Positions 43,772 through 53,352 are shown, counted from the first letter of the stretch. The stretch: DNA of 64,000 nt from AP-15 sp963732095 (GCA_963732095.1 CAVSZA010000040.1:91284-155283); one strand, 5' to 3'. Notes: generated by a model from the letters alone, not told the origin. A program made the numbers and translations.

Positions 43772-44350
43772 GTGTGCAATGATTTCGGAAATAACATTCC
43801 CTACAGTGACTATCTCGCCGCGTTCAGTCAAACTCGCATTCCTGTGAAGTGGCCGAACGCGGCTCCGAACCTCGAACCCCGAGACGACATCTGGCCGACC
43901 GAGCGTACCCCTGTCATCCGTCGCCTTGAAGACGGTACGAATGAGTTCTCGGAGTTGCGGTGGGGCTTTCCATCTGCCCGGCTCAAGGGTCCGCCTGTAA
44001 TAAATTTCCGCTCAGAGGGTCGAAGGTTCCCGGTCGGTCGGTGTCTGGTCCCGGCATCACATTTCTTTGAATTCACCGGCACGAAGTCGCCAAAGACGAA
44101 GTGGAAATTCACGAAGGTCGGCGAGGACTGGTTCTGCTTCGCCGGTCTATGGCGTCCCATGGCGGCGGGTGGTGAAGCCTTCACGCTGCTGACGACCGAG
44201 CCCAGCCCAGATGTCGCGCCTATCCATGATCGGCAGATGGTCGTGCTACAGCGCTCCGATTGGTCGGCGTGGCTAGAGCAAACCGGCAATGAGGCCGATC
44301 TCCTACGGGCGCTGCCACCGGGCTCCTTGAAGGTCGAACAAGTCCGGTAG
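43772..44350 (+). CDS. SOS response-associated peptidase (SRAP, YedK/HMCES family)
   Basis: This 192-residue SRAP protein has catalytic Cys2 directly after the initiator Met (MCNDFG), the active-site Asn in INFRSEG, Glu in CLVPASHFFEF and His in PIHDRQMVVL. YedK/HMCES forms a thiazolidine crosslink with abasic sites in single-stranded DNA and protects them. The second motif position reads MCND instead of the usual MCGR. Length is typical. Island carriage of SRAP genes is common. Confidence 0.92.
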   Translation: MCNDFGNNIPYSDYLAAFSQTRIPVKWPNAAPNLEPRDDIWPTERTPVIRRLEDGTNEFSELRWGFPSARLKGPPVINFRSEGRRFPVGRCLVPASHFFEFTGTKSPKTKWKFTKVGEDWFCFAGLWRPMAAGGEAFTLLTTEPSPDVAPIHDRQMVVLQRSDWSAWLEQTGNEADLLRALPPGSLKVEQVR

Positions 44351-44417
44351 CCACGGAATTCTCACCCTCGCTGGGATGAAATCGGTTTGTTGCCGACGCG
44401 CCCGCGCCATTCAGGTC

Positions 44418-44768
44418 TTATTGGACTATTTGCCGCCATGCAGTCGGGCAATTCGGCACATACGGATAATATTGCTGGTATGGATCACACCAGTACCAAG
44501 TCGTGGGTACGGCTGGAGCGGGGGCGTAGCCATAACCGGGTGCTCCGTAATACGGTGCCGTGTAATAAGGTGCAGTTGCTAAAGCCCCGCCAAGGAACCC
44601 GAGCCCGAGACCGAGACCGAGACCAAGAGCGGCTCCCCCGTTCCACCATCCGCCATGCCATCCGCCATATCCATAGCCCCCTCGATAACGATATTGAGCA
44701 GATGACGGTGCCGCAGACGAAGCCAGCAACACCGTTGCAGTGATTGCGGCGAGTAGGGTCTTAACCAT
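44418..44768 (-). CDS. Small exported Gly/Tyr-rich protein
   Basis: This 116-residue protein has a signal peptide (MVKTLLAAITATVLLASSAA, then PSSAQ) and a Tyr/Gly/Trp-rich repeat region. It has one Gly/Leu helix-like stretch (AALGLGLGLGLGFLGGAL), a Pro/Tyr section and two Cys near the end (WYWCDPYQQYYPYVPNCP). It is typical of rhizobial outer-envelope proteins of unknown role. The 300 bp to 45069 hold no gene. Confidence 0.8.
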   Translation of the reverse strand: MVKTLLAAITATVLLASSAAPSSAQYRYRGGYGYGGWHGGWWNGGAALGLGLGLGLGFLGGALATAPYYTAPYYGAPGYGYAPAPAVPTTWYWCDPYQQYYPYVPNCPTAWRQIVQ

Positions 44769-45069
44769 TGACTATTCTCATCACACATGCAGCATCAGCG
44801 CGGGTATATTGTAAGACGGCAACACTTAATTATTTGATGACGAGAACGGTTAATCAGGCAAACGCCATCGGTCTGGATTAGGCCGTATGGGTTTTGCTCA
44901 CGCGAGCGTAGGAGAATGGGTAGCGCGGCGGCTGGCATTTTCGCCCGCACCCGCCTGCGGTGCCTCCGCTTCAGAGATCTGCGGACGGGTCGGTCATAGG
45001 AAAGTGCTCCATAACCCTCAATTGCCCAATGCTGCTCCGCGTGTTATAAAGGGTGTGTGGTGATGCGAA

Positions 45070-45903
45070 TTGTCGTCGCCACGGCGGGATTTGATCGTCA
45101 GCTTGTCGCCGCCTCACAAACGACTAAAGCGCCGGATCGAGCCGCGAGGCCCGTCCGGGACAACAACCGGATGGAGGCCACAGGTTTTGCCAATATTCCA
45201 ACCGCGCTTCGGTGAGGACAGATACCCGATCGGACGATTCATCTTGGTGCGTTCACGGGTGCTTGGCATCAGCCGCACCGAGCTTGTCCACCGACTCGGT
45301 TATCAAAATATTGGCAGCGGCCACCGGGCGCTCACTGAAGTGCTGCTGACCGGCGCGGTGACCTCGCATGTTGCGAAATATCTCGCCCAGGCCCTTGAAG
45401 CGGAGGACGTGCTGGTCGAAGCCGTGATCGGCGCTACGACGCGCCAAAAACGCGACGAAGCAAGAAGGCGACGGGTCGAGAGCGAACGAGCCTACCTCGC
45501 CTCTTTCCGACCGCACCTTCAAGTGCAGACACAGCGCGCAGTTCCCTCACCGATTTTCGTGGCGGCTCTGCTGACGGTTGCTCGATTGCGCATTATCGCT
45601 CTCCCCGACGAGGCACTGATCGCCAACGAGGAGGCCCGAGACGGCATTATCAAGACCATCATTATCGACCACTGGCGCGAGCACGGCGGGCGAGTTCCGG
45701 CCTTCGGCGGGATTACGGGATACGTCCTGGTCTTGGTGGCGGGATATGGCGGTTTTGATTTCGGTTTGCCGTTCAGCATCACGGGCGATCGAGCCGGTGC
45801 AATGCAGAAGATCGAGCGGTTGGGGACGGCGACTTTGGGGACGAGGCGCGGTGATACGCGTCTGACCGGGTTGCTGAAGGATTCTCAGGTCCAGGTGACT
45901 TGA
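45070..45903 (+). CDS. Hypothetical protein
   Basis: The open frame runs from TTG 45070 to 45903, 277 residues. The first ~50 residues are Arg/Pro-rich and may be non-coding, so the start is uncertain. From about residue 55 (GRFILVRSRVLGISRTELVH, then RLGYQNIGSGHRALTEVLLT) it looks genuine, with a helix-turn-helix-like start. The C-terminal half contains GYVLVLVAGYGGFDFGLPFS. I do not recognise the family. Confidence 0.6.
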   Translation: MSSPRRDLIVSLSPPHKRLKRRIEPRGPSGTTTGWRPQVLPIFQPRFGEDRYPIGRFILVRSRVLGISRTELVHRLGYQNIGSGHRALTEVLLTGAVTSHVAKYLAQALEAEDVLVEAVIGATTRQKRDEARRRRVESERAYLASFRPHLQVQTQRAVPSPIFVAALLTVARLRIIALPDEALIANEEARDGIIKTIIIDHWREHGGRVPAFGGITGYVLVLVAGYGGFDFGLPFSITGDRAGAMQKIERLGTATLGTRRGDTRLTGLLKDSQVQVT

Positions 45904-46046
45904 GTGATGCCGGGATGCGGAACCGAGACTGTCCCAGCCAGTACGGGGATAGCTGTAAGTCAAATCCAGCCCCAGAACGCCACATCCGCATAGACCGCGC
46001 CGCGTGCTGCGGTAATATTTGTGCTCCGGAATCGAGGCCCCTCGGC

Positions 46047-46517
46047 ATGAACATCACCATCGAGCGGGTGATCCAGGCAACGCCCGAAGTCCATGACCTG
46101 ATCGGAGAACTGGATGATGTGCTCGGTGCAGTCTACGGGGCGCATCAACGGCATGGCCTTACGATCGAGCAACTGTTCGAGCCGAACGTGCACTTCTTCC
46201 TGGCGCGGCTGGACGGCCTCGCGGTGGGCTGCGGCGGCGTTGCGGTGTTCGACGATTACGCCGAGGTCAAGCGCATGTACACCCGGCCAGCGACACGCGG
46301 TCGGGGAGTTGCGAAGGCTCTTCTGTGCAGAATCGAGGACGAAGCTCGTAGGGCTAACAGATCGGTCTTGCGCCTCGAAACAGGCACCCATCAGCAGGAG
46401 GCGATCGGTCTCTACGAATGTACGGGCTTTCGGCCACGAGATCCGTTCGGCCCGTATGCGGCAATGCCAGCCTGCAACATCGAGACGAGCCTCTTTTTCG
46501 AGAAGATCCTTCCGTAG
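46047..46517 (+). CDS. GNAT family N-acetyltransferase
   Basis: This 156-residue protein has the GNAT core: motif A RPATRGRGVAKALLCRIEDE, with the acetyl-CoA loop RGRGVA, and motif B YECTGFRPRDPFG. ATG 46047 begins MNITIERVIQATPEVHDLIG, which is the normal start for this subgroup (often annotated with PhnO/YafP relatives). Substrate unknown. Confidence 0.88.
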   Translation: MNITIERVIQATPEVHDLIGELDDVLGAVYGAHQRHGLTIEQLFEPNVHFFLARLDGLAVGCGGVAVFDDYAEVKRMYTRPATRGRGVAKALLCRIEDEARRANRSVLRLETGTHQQEAIGLYECTGFRPRDPFGPYAAMPACNIETSLFFEKILP

Positions 46518-46572
46518 TAAGCCGCAGGGTCACTATGGACTCATTTAGGTCACAAACCCGCCTGAAGGCGAC

Positions 46573-47889
46573 CTAATCTCCGCCCTCGACGCGAACACCG
46601 CCACCCCGGCGAGGCGCTGCACGCCATATCGAGATAGCCGAGAACGCGCTACAGCCAATCGAAAGCCAGAAGGCGAGTGAATAGCTGCCGGTCAAATCAT
46701 GCAAAGTCCCGGCAAGCCAAGGCCCTGCTGCGCCCCCGAGGATCGCCGCCAACATCACCATCCCGAAAATGCTCCCAAAGTTGCGACCGCCAAAACTGTC
46801 AGCGGGTATTGCGCCCATTACCGAGGTAAGGCTGTAGCCTAGGGTTCCTTGGGTCACCACCATCAGCCATAGCAACGGAGTGGTCGGAGCAGCGCGCAGG
46901 GCAAGCAGCGCTGCGCAACTCAACACAAAGCCGCCATTGCCGATAGTCCATATCCATTCGCGCCCGATACGGTCTGACAAATGGCCGAGCGCGATCTGGC
47001 CGGGAACAGCGACAAGGCTCACCAAACCTAATGCCCAAGCCGCGCTGCTCGGGTCGAATCCGATTTCCGTCAAGTATTTCGTCTGGTGGACCTGCACCGC
47101 ATACCATGTGAAAAGGCCACAGAAATAGCTCGCCGCCAGCCACCGAAAACGCTGCGTTCGCACGGCTCGACCAAGGGTCCAGTCATCCGAAGCCAGGGGA
47201 GTGACGTTCCGCGTTCCGAATGCGGTTCCACTATCCGAAATGCCGTCCGGCTCAAGGCCGAGGTCGGCTGGCGTTCGCCTGAGCAGCAGATTGAGCGGTG
47301 CCAAAATAGCGACGAGCAGGAGGCCGAGAGACAAACAAGCGGCTCGCCAGCCCGAATTAGCGATCAGAGTTTGCAGCCAAGGTAGGATCGTGATCGAGCC
47401 GACGCCGACGCCCGAGAACGCAATGCTCAGCGCCAGCCCGCGCCGCCGCACGAACCAATTAGTCAGGTAGAGCGACTGGCCCGTATAGGCGAGGAGGTTC
47501 ACGCCGCCGCCGACAAGCGCACCAAGGGTCAGGTAAAGCTGCCACGGTTCCCGGATCAGCGTCGCCAGAAGGAGGCCCGTTCCCATCAAGACAACCCCGG
47601 TTTCGATGACCAACCTCGGGCCTCGCCGGTCGGTCAGCCAACCAACGCATGGGGTCACTATCGCCGAGACCAGAAACCCGAACGAGAAGGCTCCTGCGGT
47701 GATGCCGCGATCCCACCCGAATTCATCGAGGATCTGCGGGAACAGCAGGGAATAGGCAGTGCGGGCGTTGACCCCAATCGCCATAGTCACGAAGGAAACC
47801 CCGACGAGGAGCCATCCGTAGAAGAACGGCAGTCTGATCTGTCCTGCCGTCTTTGGTCCGGTTCGAGCCTCTAGCGCTTTGCCGTTCAT
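46573..47889 (-). CDS. MFS transporter (oxalate/monocarboxylate-like)
   Basis: This 438-residue, 12-helix major facilitator has the between-helix motif GWLTDRRGPRL and the second-half copy GHLSDRIGREW. The N terminus resembles the oxalate-formate antiporter/MCT branch (FYGWLLVGVSFVTMAIGVNA). It is complete and stands alone on the minus strand, converging with the GNAT gene. The substrate, likely a small organic acid, is inference. Confidence 0.9.
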   Translation of the reverse strand: MNGKALEARTGPKTAGQIRLPFFYGWLLVGVSFVTMAIGVNARTAYSLLFPQILDEFGWDRGITAGAFSFGFLVSAIVTPCVGWLTDRRGPRLVIETGVVLMGTGLLLATLIREPWQLYLTLGALVGGGVNLLAYTGQSLYLTNWFVRRRGLALSIAFSGVGVGSITILPWLQTLIANSGWRAACLSLGLLLVAILAPLNLLLRRTPADLGLEPDGISDSGTAFGTRNVTPLASDDWTLGRAVRTQRFRWLAASYFCGLFTWYAVQVHQTKYLTEIGFDPSSAAWALGLVSLVAVPGQIALGHLSDRIGREWIWTIGNGGFVLSCAALLALRAAPTTPLLWLMVVTQGTLGYSLTSVMGAIPADSFGGRNFGSIFGMVMLAAILGGAAGPWLAGTLHDLTGSYSLAFWLSIGCSAFSAISIWRAAPRRGGGVRVEGGD

Positions 47890-47993
47890 GACGCCATCGG
47901 TTCAAGGGTCTTTCCGGGTACGCGACTCGCCGAATGTACAATATGAGCCATACCTCGGGAGCGTCTGATGATCGCAAAAGGGTGGGTCTGCCG

Positions 47994-48461
47994 TCAGATC
48001 CGCTCGACCCGGCACAAAAAACAGCCCGGTCGCGCCGTATGGATATTGACGTAATCGGCGCGGTGATCAGCCAGAGCACGATCCAGCAGCCGCTCGACAT
48101 CGGTGCCGTCGCATACGTCGCCTAGCGCGTAGATGCACATGTCGTCGGCATCGTAGACACGCACCGACACCAGCCGATGACGAACAATCTCCGGAACGAT
48201 GTCCGCCCTCTCGAAACGCTCGCACGGCTCGGCGTGAAGGAATATCGGACTTGGTGTCCAATAGACACCATGCGGCCTTCCGAAATGATAGGAACCGAGC
48301 AACACAGGCGCACCGATCTGAGATTCTGCGAGGCAGTGTCGGCAAGGCGCGGGGTGATCGGCGATCTTGTGATGCAGAGGATTACCCGCATCATCACAGC
48401 CAGTCTGCCTGAACCGGACGGCGCTCGCAGTGTCCATTGGAATGCAGCGAAAACCCATCAT
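47994..48461 (-). CDS. DUF1203 family protein
   Basis: This 155-residue protein matches the DUF1203 layout: MGFRCIPMDTASAVRFRQTG, CRHCLAESQIGAPVLLGSYH, then IFLHAEPCERF and the C-terminal DYVNIHTARPGCFLCRVER. Function unknown. Its last section is duplicated at 39054-39100, so a second, now lost, copy existed in the island. Confidence 0.9.
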   Translation of the reverse strand: MMGFRCIPMDTASAVRFRQTGCDDAGNPLHHKIADHPAPCRHCLAESQIGAPVLLGSYHFGRPHGVYWTPSPIFLHAEPCERFERADIVPEIVRHRLVSVRVYDADDMCIYALGDVCDGTDVERLLDRALADHRADYVNIHTARPGCFLCRVERI

Positions 48462-48594
48462 CGCACGCCCTTCGAGGTAAGATATGAAGGGTCGAGCATG
48501 ATCTCAAATCGGGTATCGTTCTTCCCGCCGATTGCTTTGTTATTCTGAAATCCTGCCGGGTTTTTAAACTACATCGTTGGTGGACGAGAGGCGT

Positions 48595-48960
48595 TCAGAT
48601 CCAGACATCCTGCTCCGCTGTCCGCTCGCCACCCACATCCCCCGTATTGAGGACGCCGCGCGGCTCGATCAGGAGCAACTTGACCTCGTACTCGGCGTAT
48701 GGTTTGTGCTCCACCCCTTTCGGAACGACGAACATCTCTCCCGCCCGGACGTGCACCGCGCCGTTGCGAAAATCGATCCGCAAATTCCCTTCGATGACGA
48801 TGAACGTCTCGTCAGTGTCTTGGTGATCATGCCAGATGAAGTCTCCCTGCAACTTCACAACCTTGAACTGGTAATCGTTCATCTCGGCGATCACTTTTGG
48901 CTGCCATTGCTCATGGAACAGGCCAAGTTTCTGCACAAAGCTGATTGCTCGGTATTCCAT
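48595..48960 (-). CDS. Cupin-domain protein
   Basis: ATG 48960 follows a near-perfect AAAGGAGGTCAG site and gives a 121-residue single-cupin protein. Cupin motif 1 is WHDHQDTDETFIVIEGNLRI and motif 2 is GEMFVVPKGVEHKPYAE, with His, His, Glu and His metal ligands. The frame continues upstream to 49143 but without coding character. Such small cupins can be isomerases, dioxygenases or sensors. Confidence 0.9.
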   Translation of the reverse strand: MEYRAISFVQKLGLFHEQWQPKVIAEMNDYQFKVVKLQGDFIWHDHQDTDETFIVIEGNLRIDFRNGAVHVRAGEMFVVPKGVEHKPYAEYEVKLLLIEPRGVLNTGDVGGERTAEQDVWI

Positions 48961-49103
48961 CTGACCTCCTTTGACGTTAGCCGTCCTCTTATTCCACCTA
49001 GCACCAGACCCGCGGCACCATATACACCAGCCTAGTGAGTGGCGGGATCTGCGCACCGGCGCGGCGTCGATGCAAGTGGATCGGTCGTTGCCGAGCGGGA
49101 TTT

Positions 49104-49901
49104 TTACGACGGCACGGTCCCTCGACAAGCCCATGCGACGCACACGAAAGAACGCAGCCCGTCAGGCAAGTTGGCGAGATAAGCAAGTCGCAAATGTTCT
49201 TTCAGCGCTGAACGGGTAGCTTCGGCCAGACCGGCGACGAACAGCCCAAGCGGTCCTTCCCCCTTGGTGAAGGGAAGCCGGTAATCATCAAAGCAGGAAA
49301 AGTCCGCGCGGATCAAGAGGCTGGTCTGCTCGACATCCAGGAAACCAAGCTCAGCCCATAGCTTCGCCAATTCGTTCGGCGCGCTCAATGGTCTGATCAA
49401 AGGCCGATCGATGGACGGATTGAGCGCACTGGCGATGTCCCAGATCAGGCGGGTGTGCGGCGTTCCGCCGTAGACATCCCATACCGCAGCCGTCACTGTG
49501 CCACCGGGCCGGACGACCCGGCACATCTCGCCCACTGCTCGGGCCGCATCGGGGATGAATTGCAGGACCAGCATTGAGAAGGCACGGTCGAACGAATTGT
49601 CCTCGAACGGCACAGCGCGAGCGTCGGCTTGCCGGAAGTTGATCCGCGGGTCAGAATTGCGGGCACGCGCGAACTCCACATAGGGTTCGGTCAAATCGAT
49701 ACCGGTGACGCTCGCGACGTTGGCGATTTCGGCCACAGTGAACGCCTAGCTGCCGGTCCCGCAGCCGACATCGAACACACGGTCATCGTCCGAAAGGCCA
49801 CCAAATCGGATTAGCAGAGGTGCGAGTCGGCGGTTCCGTCTTCCCATGACTTGTTCATAGGCGTCAAGGTTTTGGAAGCTGGGGACGGCAGAATTGGGCA
49901 T
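49104..49901 (-). pseudogene. Class I SAM methyltransferase with an in-frame stop
   Basis: ATG 49901 starts MPNSAVPSFQNLDAYEQVMG and leads to motif I VFDVGCGTGS. There a TAG at 49746-49748 interrupts the frame. The same frame then continues AFTVAEIANVASVTGIDLTE through FEDNSFDRAFSMLVLQFIPD to the end at 49104, a normal ~265-residue ubiquinone/menaquinone-like methyltransferase. The stop probably replaced a Leu codon. Without re-initiation the product lacks function. Suppression seems unlikely. Confidence 0.85.
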
Positions 49902-50019
49902 CGCTGAACCCTCTCACTCTTGGCTTGCTGAGGATCGGTTTCCGCGGATAGACCGGGTGGGTATAGTCGCCGCGAAGGGAGGCCAAGGCTATTCGCGTTG
50001 CAGGTTGGTAGGGGCATTG

Positions 50020-50559
50020 ATGATTCTCGAAACTGACAGGCTCACATTACGGCCTCTCCAGTCCACCGATGTCGAGGCTGTCGCCTCCTATTCGACGAAG
50101 CCGGAATTCATCCGCTTTTTGCCGCTGCCTCCACAAACGATGGAAAGCGCTGCCGAATTCGTCGAACAGGCCGTTGCCAACGGTCAGCCAGATCCCAAGG
50201 GAGATTGGCTCTTTGCCATCCAGATCAGGGAAGAGCCAAGGCTCATCGGCACCATACGCATTGGCGTCCGCTCGGCGGAACATCGGCAAGGCGACCTCGG
50301 CTATGCGGTGCATCCAGATCATTGGGGGAAGGGATTTGCCACCGAGGGTCTGAGGCGCATTCTTGAGTTCGGGTTCGAGAATCTGTCGCTTGAGCGAATT
50401 TGGGCGACAGCCGACGTGCGCAATGTCGCTTCCTGGAGGGTTATGGAGAAGGCTGGAATGGAGCGGGAAGGACTCATGCGTCACCACCTGCTTGTCCGGG
50501 GTGCGTGGCGGGATTCTGTCCTTTATGCTCGCATCAACGCTACGTCACCGTCGCCCTGA
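50020..50559 (+). CDS. GNAT acetyltransferase (RimJ/RimL type)
   Basis: This 179-residue protein starts MILETDRLTLRPLQSTDVEA and shows LGYAVHPDHWGKGFATEGLR (acetyl-CoA loop) and NVASWRVMEKAGMEREGLMR. These are hallmarks of the RimJ/RimL group, which modifies ribosomal proteins, antibiotics or other small amines. The start ATG 50020 is preceded by GTAGGGGC. The frame extends further upstream without a coding pattern. Confidence 0.9.
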   Translation: MILETDRLTLRPLQSTDVEAVASYSTKPEFIRFLPLPPQTMESAAEFVEQAVANGQPDPKGDWLFAIQIREEPRLIGTIRIGVRSAEHRQGDLGYAVHPDHWGKGFATEGLRRILEFGFENLSLERIWATADVRNVASWRVMEKAGMEREGLMRHHLLVRGAWRDSVLYARINATSPSP

Positions 50560-50699
50560 TTTGCTAAGCCGACCGTGATGCGCGCGGTCAGATCGTCGCG
50601 ACCAACCGTCAGGATCAAATGATGATCGCAAGCTCTTCGCCCACCCGTGGTTGGCTCGATCGGAGCCAATGGTAGTCGGTCATTTGACTGTAACTGACT

Positions 50700-51086
50700 C
50701 TAGGTTTCGCCTGGACCGTAATATGCCTCAATTCGGTATTCGTCCGGGTCGATGATGAAGGCGGCGTAGTAATCGGGGCCGTATATCGGACGCAGGCCGG
50801 GTGCACCGTTGTCACGCCCGCCAGAGCGCAGCGCGGCTGCGTGAAACGCATCGACTGCGGCGGCATTCTCCGCCGCAAAGCAGAAGTGCAGACCCGATTT
50901 TTCGTCGGCTGGAACCGGGTGCTCGGCCTGGACAACCCAGAGCGCGATGCTGTTGCGCCCATACCCGTAACCTTGCAGCGTTCTCGCGGCCCTCAGGCAC
51001 GTGTATCCGAGCGGTTCCAGCACGGCATCGTAGAACCGCTTGCTTCTGCCGATGTCCCTTACCCCGATCGAGATGTGAGCAATCAT
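50700..51086 (-). CDS. VOC family protein (glyoxalase/bleomycin-resistance-like)
   Basis: This 128-residue VOC protein from ATG 51086 (MIAHISIGVRDIGRSKRFYD) has two beta-alpha-beta-beta-beta units and metal-ligand positions His4, Glu (AEHPVPADEK area), His (LHFCF) and Glu at YRIEAYY. The family covers glyoxalases, dioxygenases and drug-binding proteins. It lies 12 bp upstream of the position where the HAD gene ends, but on the same strand, so the order is HAD then VOC. Confidence 0.85.
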   Translation of the reverse strand: MIAHISIGVRDIGRSKRFYDAVLEPLGYTCLRAARTLQGYGYGRNSIALWVVQAEHPVPADEKSGLHFCFAAENAAAVDAFHAAALRSGGRDNGAPGLRPIYGPDYYAAFIIDPDEYRIEAYYGPGET

Positions 51087-51152
51087 GGGCTTCTTCCAGA
51101 GAGTGCTACGTGGCCTCATGGTGCTGAAGCGTTGCGCCACAAATGCGGAATT

Positions 51153-51857
51153 TCAGACCAAGGCGTCCGCGAGATCCTGCATCGTGGGCACGGCCAGATC
51201 AGGCTGATGAGGCGTGATGCCAAAGGGTCGCCGCCGCCGATCGATGAAGGCTGTTCGCATTCCCGCAGATTTAGCGCCGATGCAATCGAAGGCGTGATTG
51301 GCGATGAAGAGCACCTCGTCCATGCGCACCCCCAGGATTTCCGCTGCTTTTGTGTACGTTGCGACATGTGGCTTGAAGGCATTGGCAACCGCGAGCGAGA
51401 TAACACGTTCGAAGGGAATTCCGTGGTAGCGCTTCGCTGTTTCCAGCATGTCCGGATCGCCATTGGAGAGAACCACCAGCGGATAACGCGTTTGTAGTCG
51501 AGCGAGCGCTTCGGGCACCTCCGGAAACGGTCGCAGCCGCTCGATGTGAGCAACTAGGTCGTGTACCTCGTCGAGCGTGTAGGAAATACCAGCGCGCTCC
51601 AGGACGAAAGCGACGGAGCGATGGCCAACCTCGCGATAGGAGGTATGTTCCCGGTGCAAGAGCGCGTCGATCATTGAGTTCTCGAAATGGGTCCGACGCC
51701 ACCACGTCACGAGCGAATTGGGATCGCCCTGCCACCCTTTTGCTGCTAGGAAAGGGGCTGCTGCCTCGGTCAATCCGGTCTGCATGTCGACCACGGTACC
51801 GTATTGGTCAAACATGCAGACCTTGATGGAAGCCCTCACATCATCCGCGTGCACCAT
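51153..51857 (-). CDS. Haloacid dehalogenase, type II (HAD superfamily)
   Basis: This 234-residue protein has the HAD nucleophile Asp17 (CMFDQYGTVVD), Ser/Asn of motif II (PLVVLSNGD), Lys (FKPH) and motif IV (EVLFIANHAFDCIGAKSAGM). The layout and length match L-2-haloacid dehalogenases rather than phosphatases: no second Asp follows the nucleophile, and the residue two positions later is Tyr. It could remove halogen from 2-haloacids. The gene precedes a VOC protein on the same strand. Confidence 0.88.
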   Translation of the reverse strand: MVHADDVRASIKVCMFDQYGTVVDMQTGLTEAAAPFLAAKGWQGDPNSLVTWWRRTHFENSMIDALLHREHTSYREVGHRSVAFVLERAGISYTLDEVHDLVAHIERLRPFPEVPEALARLQTRYPLVVLSNGDPDMLETAKRYHGIPFERVISLAVANAFKPHVATYTKAAEILGVRMDEVLFIANHAFDCIGAKSAGMRTAFIDRRRRPFGITPHQPDLAVPTMQDLADALV

Positions 51858-51900
51858 CGCTGTTTCTCCGAGCCCTTTGTTCGGAAGCCCCTTTGGAATC

Positions 51901-52160
51901 TTAACTGAGCTTCAGCGAAATTCCACCGTCAACAACCAGTTCGAGCCCGGTGACGTATTTCGACTCGTCCGAAGTGAGATACAGGCAGGCGTAGGCAACG
52001 TCCCAGGCATCGCCCATGTGTCCCATCGGACATTGAGCGTCACGAACCCTCCACATCTCCTCGATGTCGCCTGTGCCATATTCGGTAACGAGCCCGGCAG
52101 TTTTTTCGACCATGAAGTTCTTCATAGTCCAGGGAGGACCGCGTTCACCCGGATGTGTAG
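51901..52160 (-). pseudogene. SDR C-terminal remnant with frameshift
   Basis: A short frame (VEKTAGLVTEYGTGDIEEMW, then GDAWDVAYACLYLTSDESKY and VTGLELVVDGG) is the last third of a short-chain dehydrogenase. Upstream, across a one-base gap near 52125, RVNAVLPGL connects to it. The N-terminal cofactor domain and catalytic Tyr-Lys are missing, so it is inactive. Confidence 0.8.
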
Positions 52161-52257
52161 TCTGTCTCGAATGCGGGTGGCGAGGCAAGATGCTTAGAGG
52201 GCATCTCGCGATCGGAGATGGATTGACCGTGGAGCAGTAGTCGTGCGCGCTGGAAAC

Positions 52258-52325
52258 TCACCCGTGAGCATGAGATGACTGCACCCGGCTATTCGGAGCG
52301 CCGATCCGGACTGGCAACAACGCAA
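52258..52325 (+). pseudogene. MucR-family remnant (third copy)
   Basis: The frame reads LTREHEMTAPGYSERRSGLA and TTQ, matching the conserved MucR segment LTAPAYSERRSTLAKALG found at 54967-55566. Only ~20 codons survive and the rest of the 150-bp gap shows nothing else. Confidence 0.6.
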
Positions 52326-52347
52326 GATCTCATATGGAGGAATCGCG

Positions 52348-52767
52348 ATGAAGCTTTGCTCACTTGGAGTGGCGGCAATGCTAATCACGTCACCGGTTTA
52401 TGCTGACGAAGCGATGACTGTTCTTCAAGATCTGGCATCAAAATGGCAGACCGCCTACAACAATGGCGAGTCCGCAAAATTCGCAGACCTCTACACCCAA
52501 GAAGCGTTCTTCAGTAGCGGTGTTCTCGGTACATTGAAAGGTAAGCCTGAAATCGAGAAGGCGATTGCCGACCAAATCAAGAAGACCCCCAAGATCACCG
52601 TCCACCCAATCGAAGCACAGCAGAGTGGGAATGTGGTTTGGGGCCATGGCGAGTTCGTGTTCGACGATGGACCGAGTGGAAATTACGGGATCACGGTCGT
52701 CAACAACGCTGGTTCGTGGCATATCGCGATGCATGTTTCTAACACGAACCCACCAAAGAAACAGTAG
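52348..52767 (+). CDS. Exported SnoaL/DUF4440-like protein
   Basis: This 139-residue protein has an N-terminal signal (MKLCSLGVAAMLITSPVYAD) and an NTF2-like fold: SKWQTAYNNGESAKFADLYT, FFSSGVLGTLKGKPEIEKAI, VWGHGEFVFDDGPSGNYGIT, then SWHIAMHVSN. ATATGGAGGAATCGCG precedes ATG 52348, a clear ribosome-binding site. Periplasmic NTF2-like proteins of this group have no defined substrate. Confidence 0.88.
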   Translation: MKLCSLGVAAMLITSPVYADEAMTVLQDLASKWQTAYNNGESAKFADLYTQEAFFSSGVLGTLKGKPEIEKAIADQIKKTPKITVHPIEAQQSGNVVWGHGEFVFDDGPSGNYGITVVNNAGSWHIAMHVSNTNPPKKQ

Positions 52768-52810
52768 GTGCTATCGTGGGGCAACGGATCTGACATACGG
52801 GGCATGCGAT

Positions 52811-53340
52811 TTGATATCCGCAAAAAGGGGCCAGCCTCCAGAATACGATCCGCCGCGCGTCATAGAAGTCCGCGATGCAGTTCGCGAAGATGCTCCTGCT
52901 GCGTGCGAGGTGATAAGGAGATCGATTTCTGAACTGTGCGAGGCGGATCACCGGAACGACCCGGAGATCTTGAGGCGATGGCTTGCCAATAAGACCCCGG
53001 AGATCGTCGGGTCGTGGATTATCAAGCCGGGCAATTCGGTGCTCGTGGCAGTCGATGACGACAGTATCCTTGCAGTGGGCTCGGTCACCGACGCGGGTGA
53101 GATCACTTTCAACTATGTATCTCCGGACGCGAGGTTTCGTGGTGTGAGTCGAGCCATGCTCACTGCTCTCGAAGCAAGGGCGCTCGAACGGGGCGCTGAT
53201 CGATGCACCCTTCTCAGCACCGAAACGGCTCATCGCTTTTACCGGTCTGCCGGTTATATCGATGACGGCGCTTCACAAAGGAATTCGGCACAACGTCGAG
53301 CTACCCGATGTCGAAACGAGTCACCGGACAAACAGGATAG
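52811..53340 (+). CDS. GNAT acetyltransferase, frameshifted at the very end
   Basis: From TTG 52811 the frame encodes a GNAT fold: REDAPAACEVIRRSISELCE, motif A VSPDARFRGVSRAMLTALEA and TLLSTETAHRFYRSAGY. At 53275-53282 one base is missing. The neighbouring frame supplies the usual end FGTTSSYPMSKRVTGQTG with a stop at 53340, so the annotated frame to 53347 reads an artefactual tail. The exact start is unsure because no ATG is nearby. Substrate unknown. Confidence 0.75.
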
Positions 53341-53352
53341 GGGCTAGCGGTA

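Noticed and set aside
45960..46391. Minus-strand frame opposite the GNAT gene
   Set aside because: Shadow frame: the plus-strand GNAT motifs are clear.
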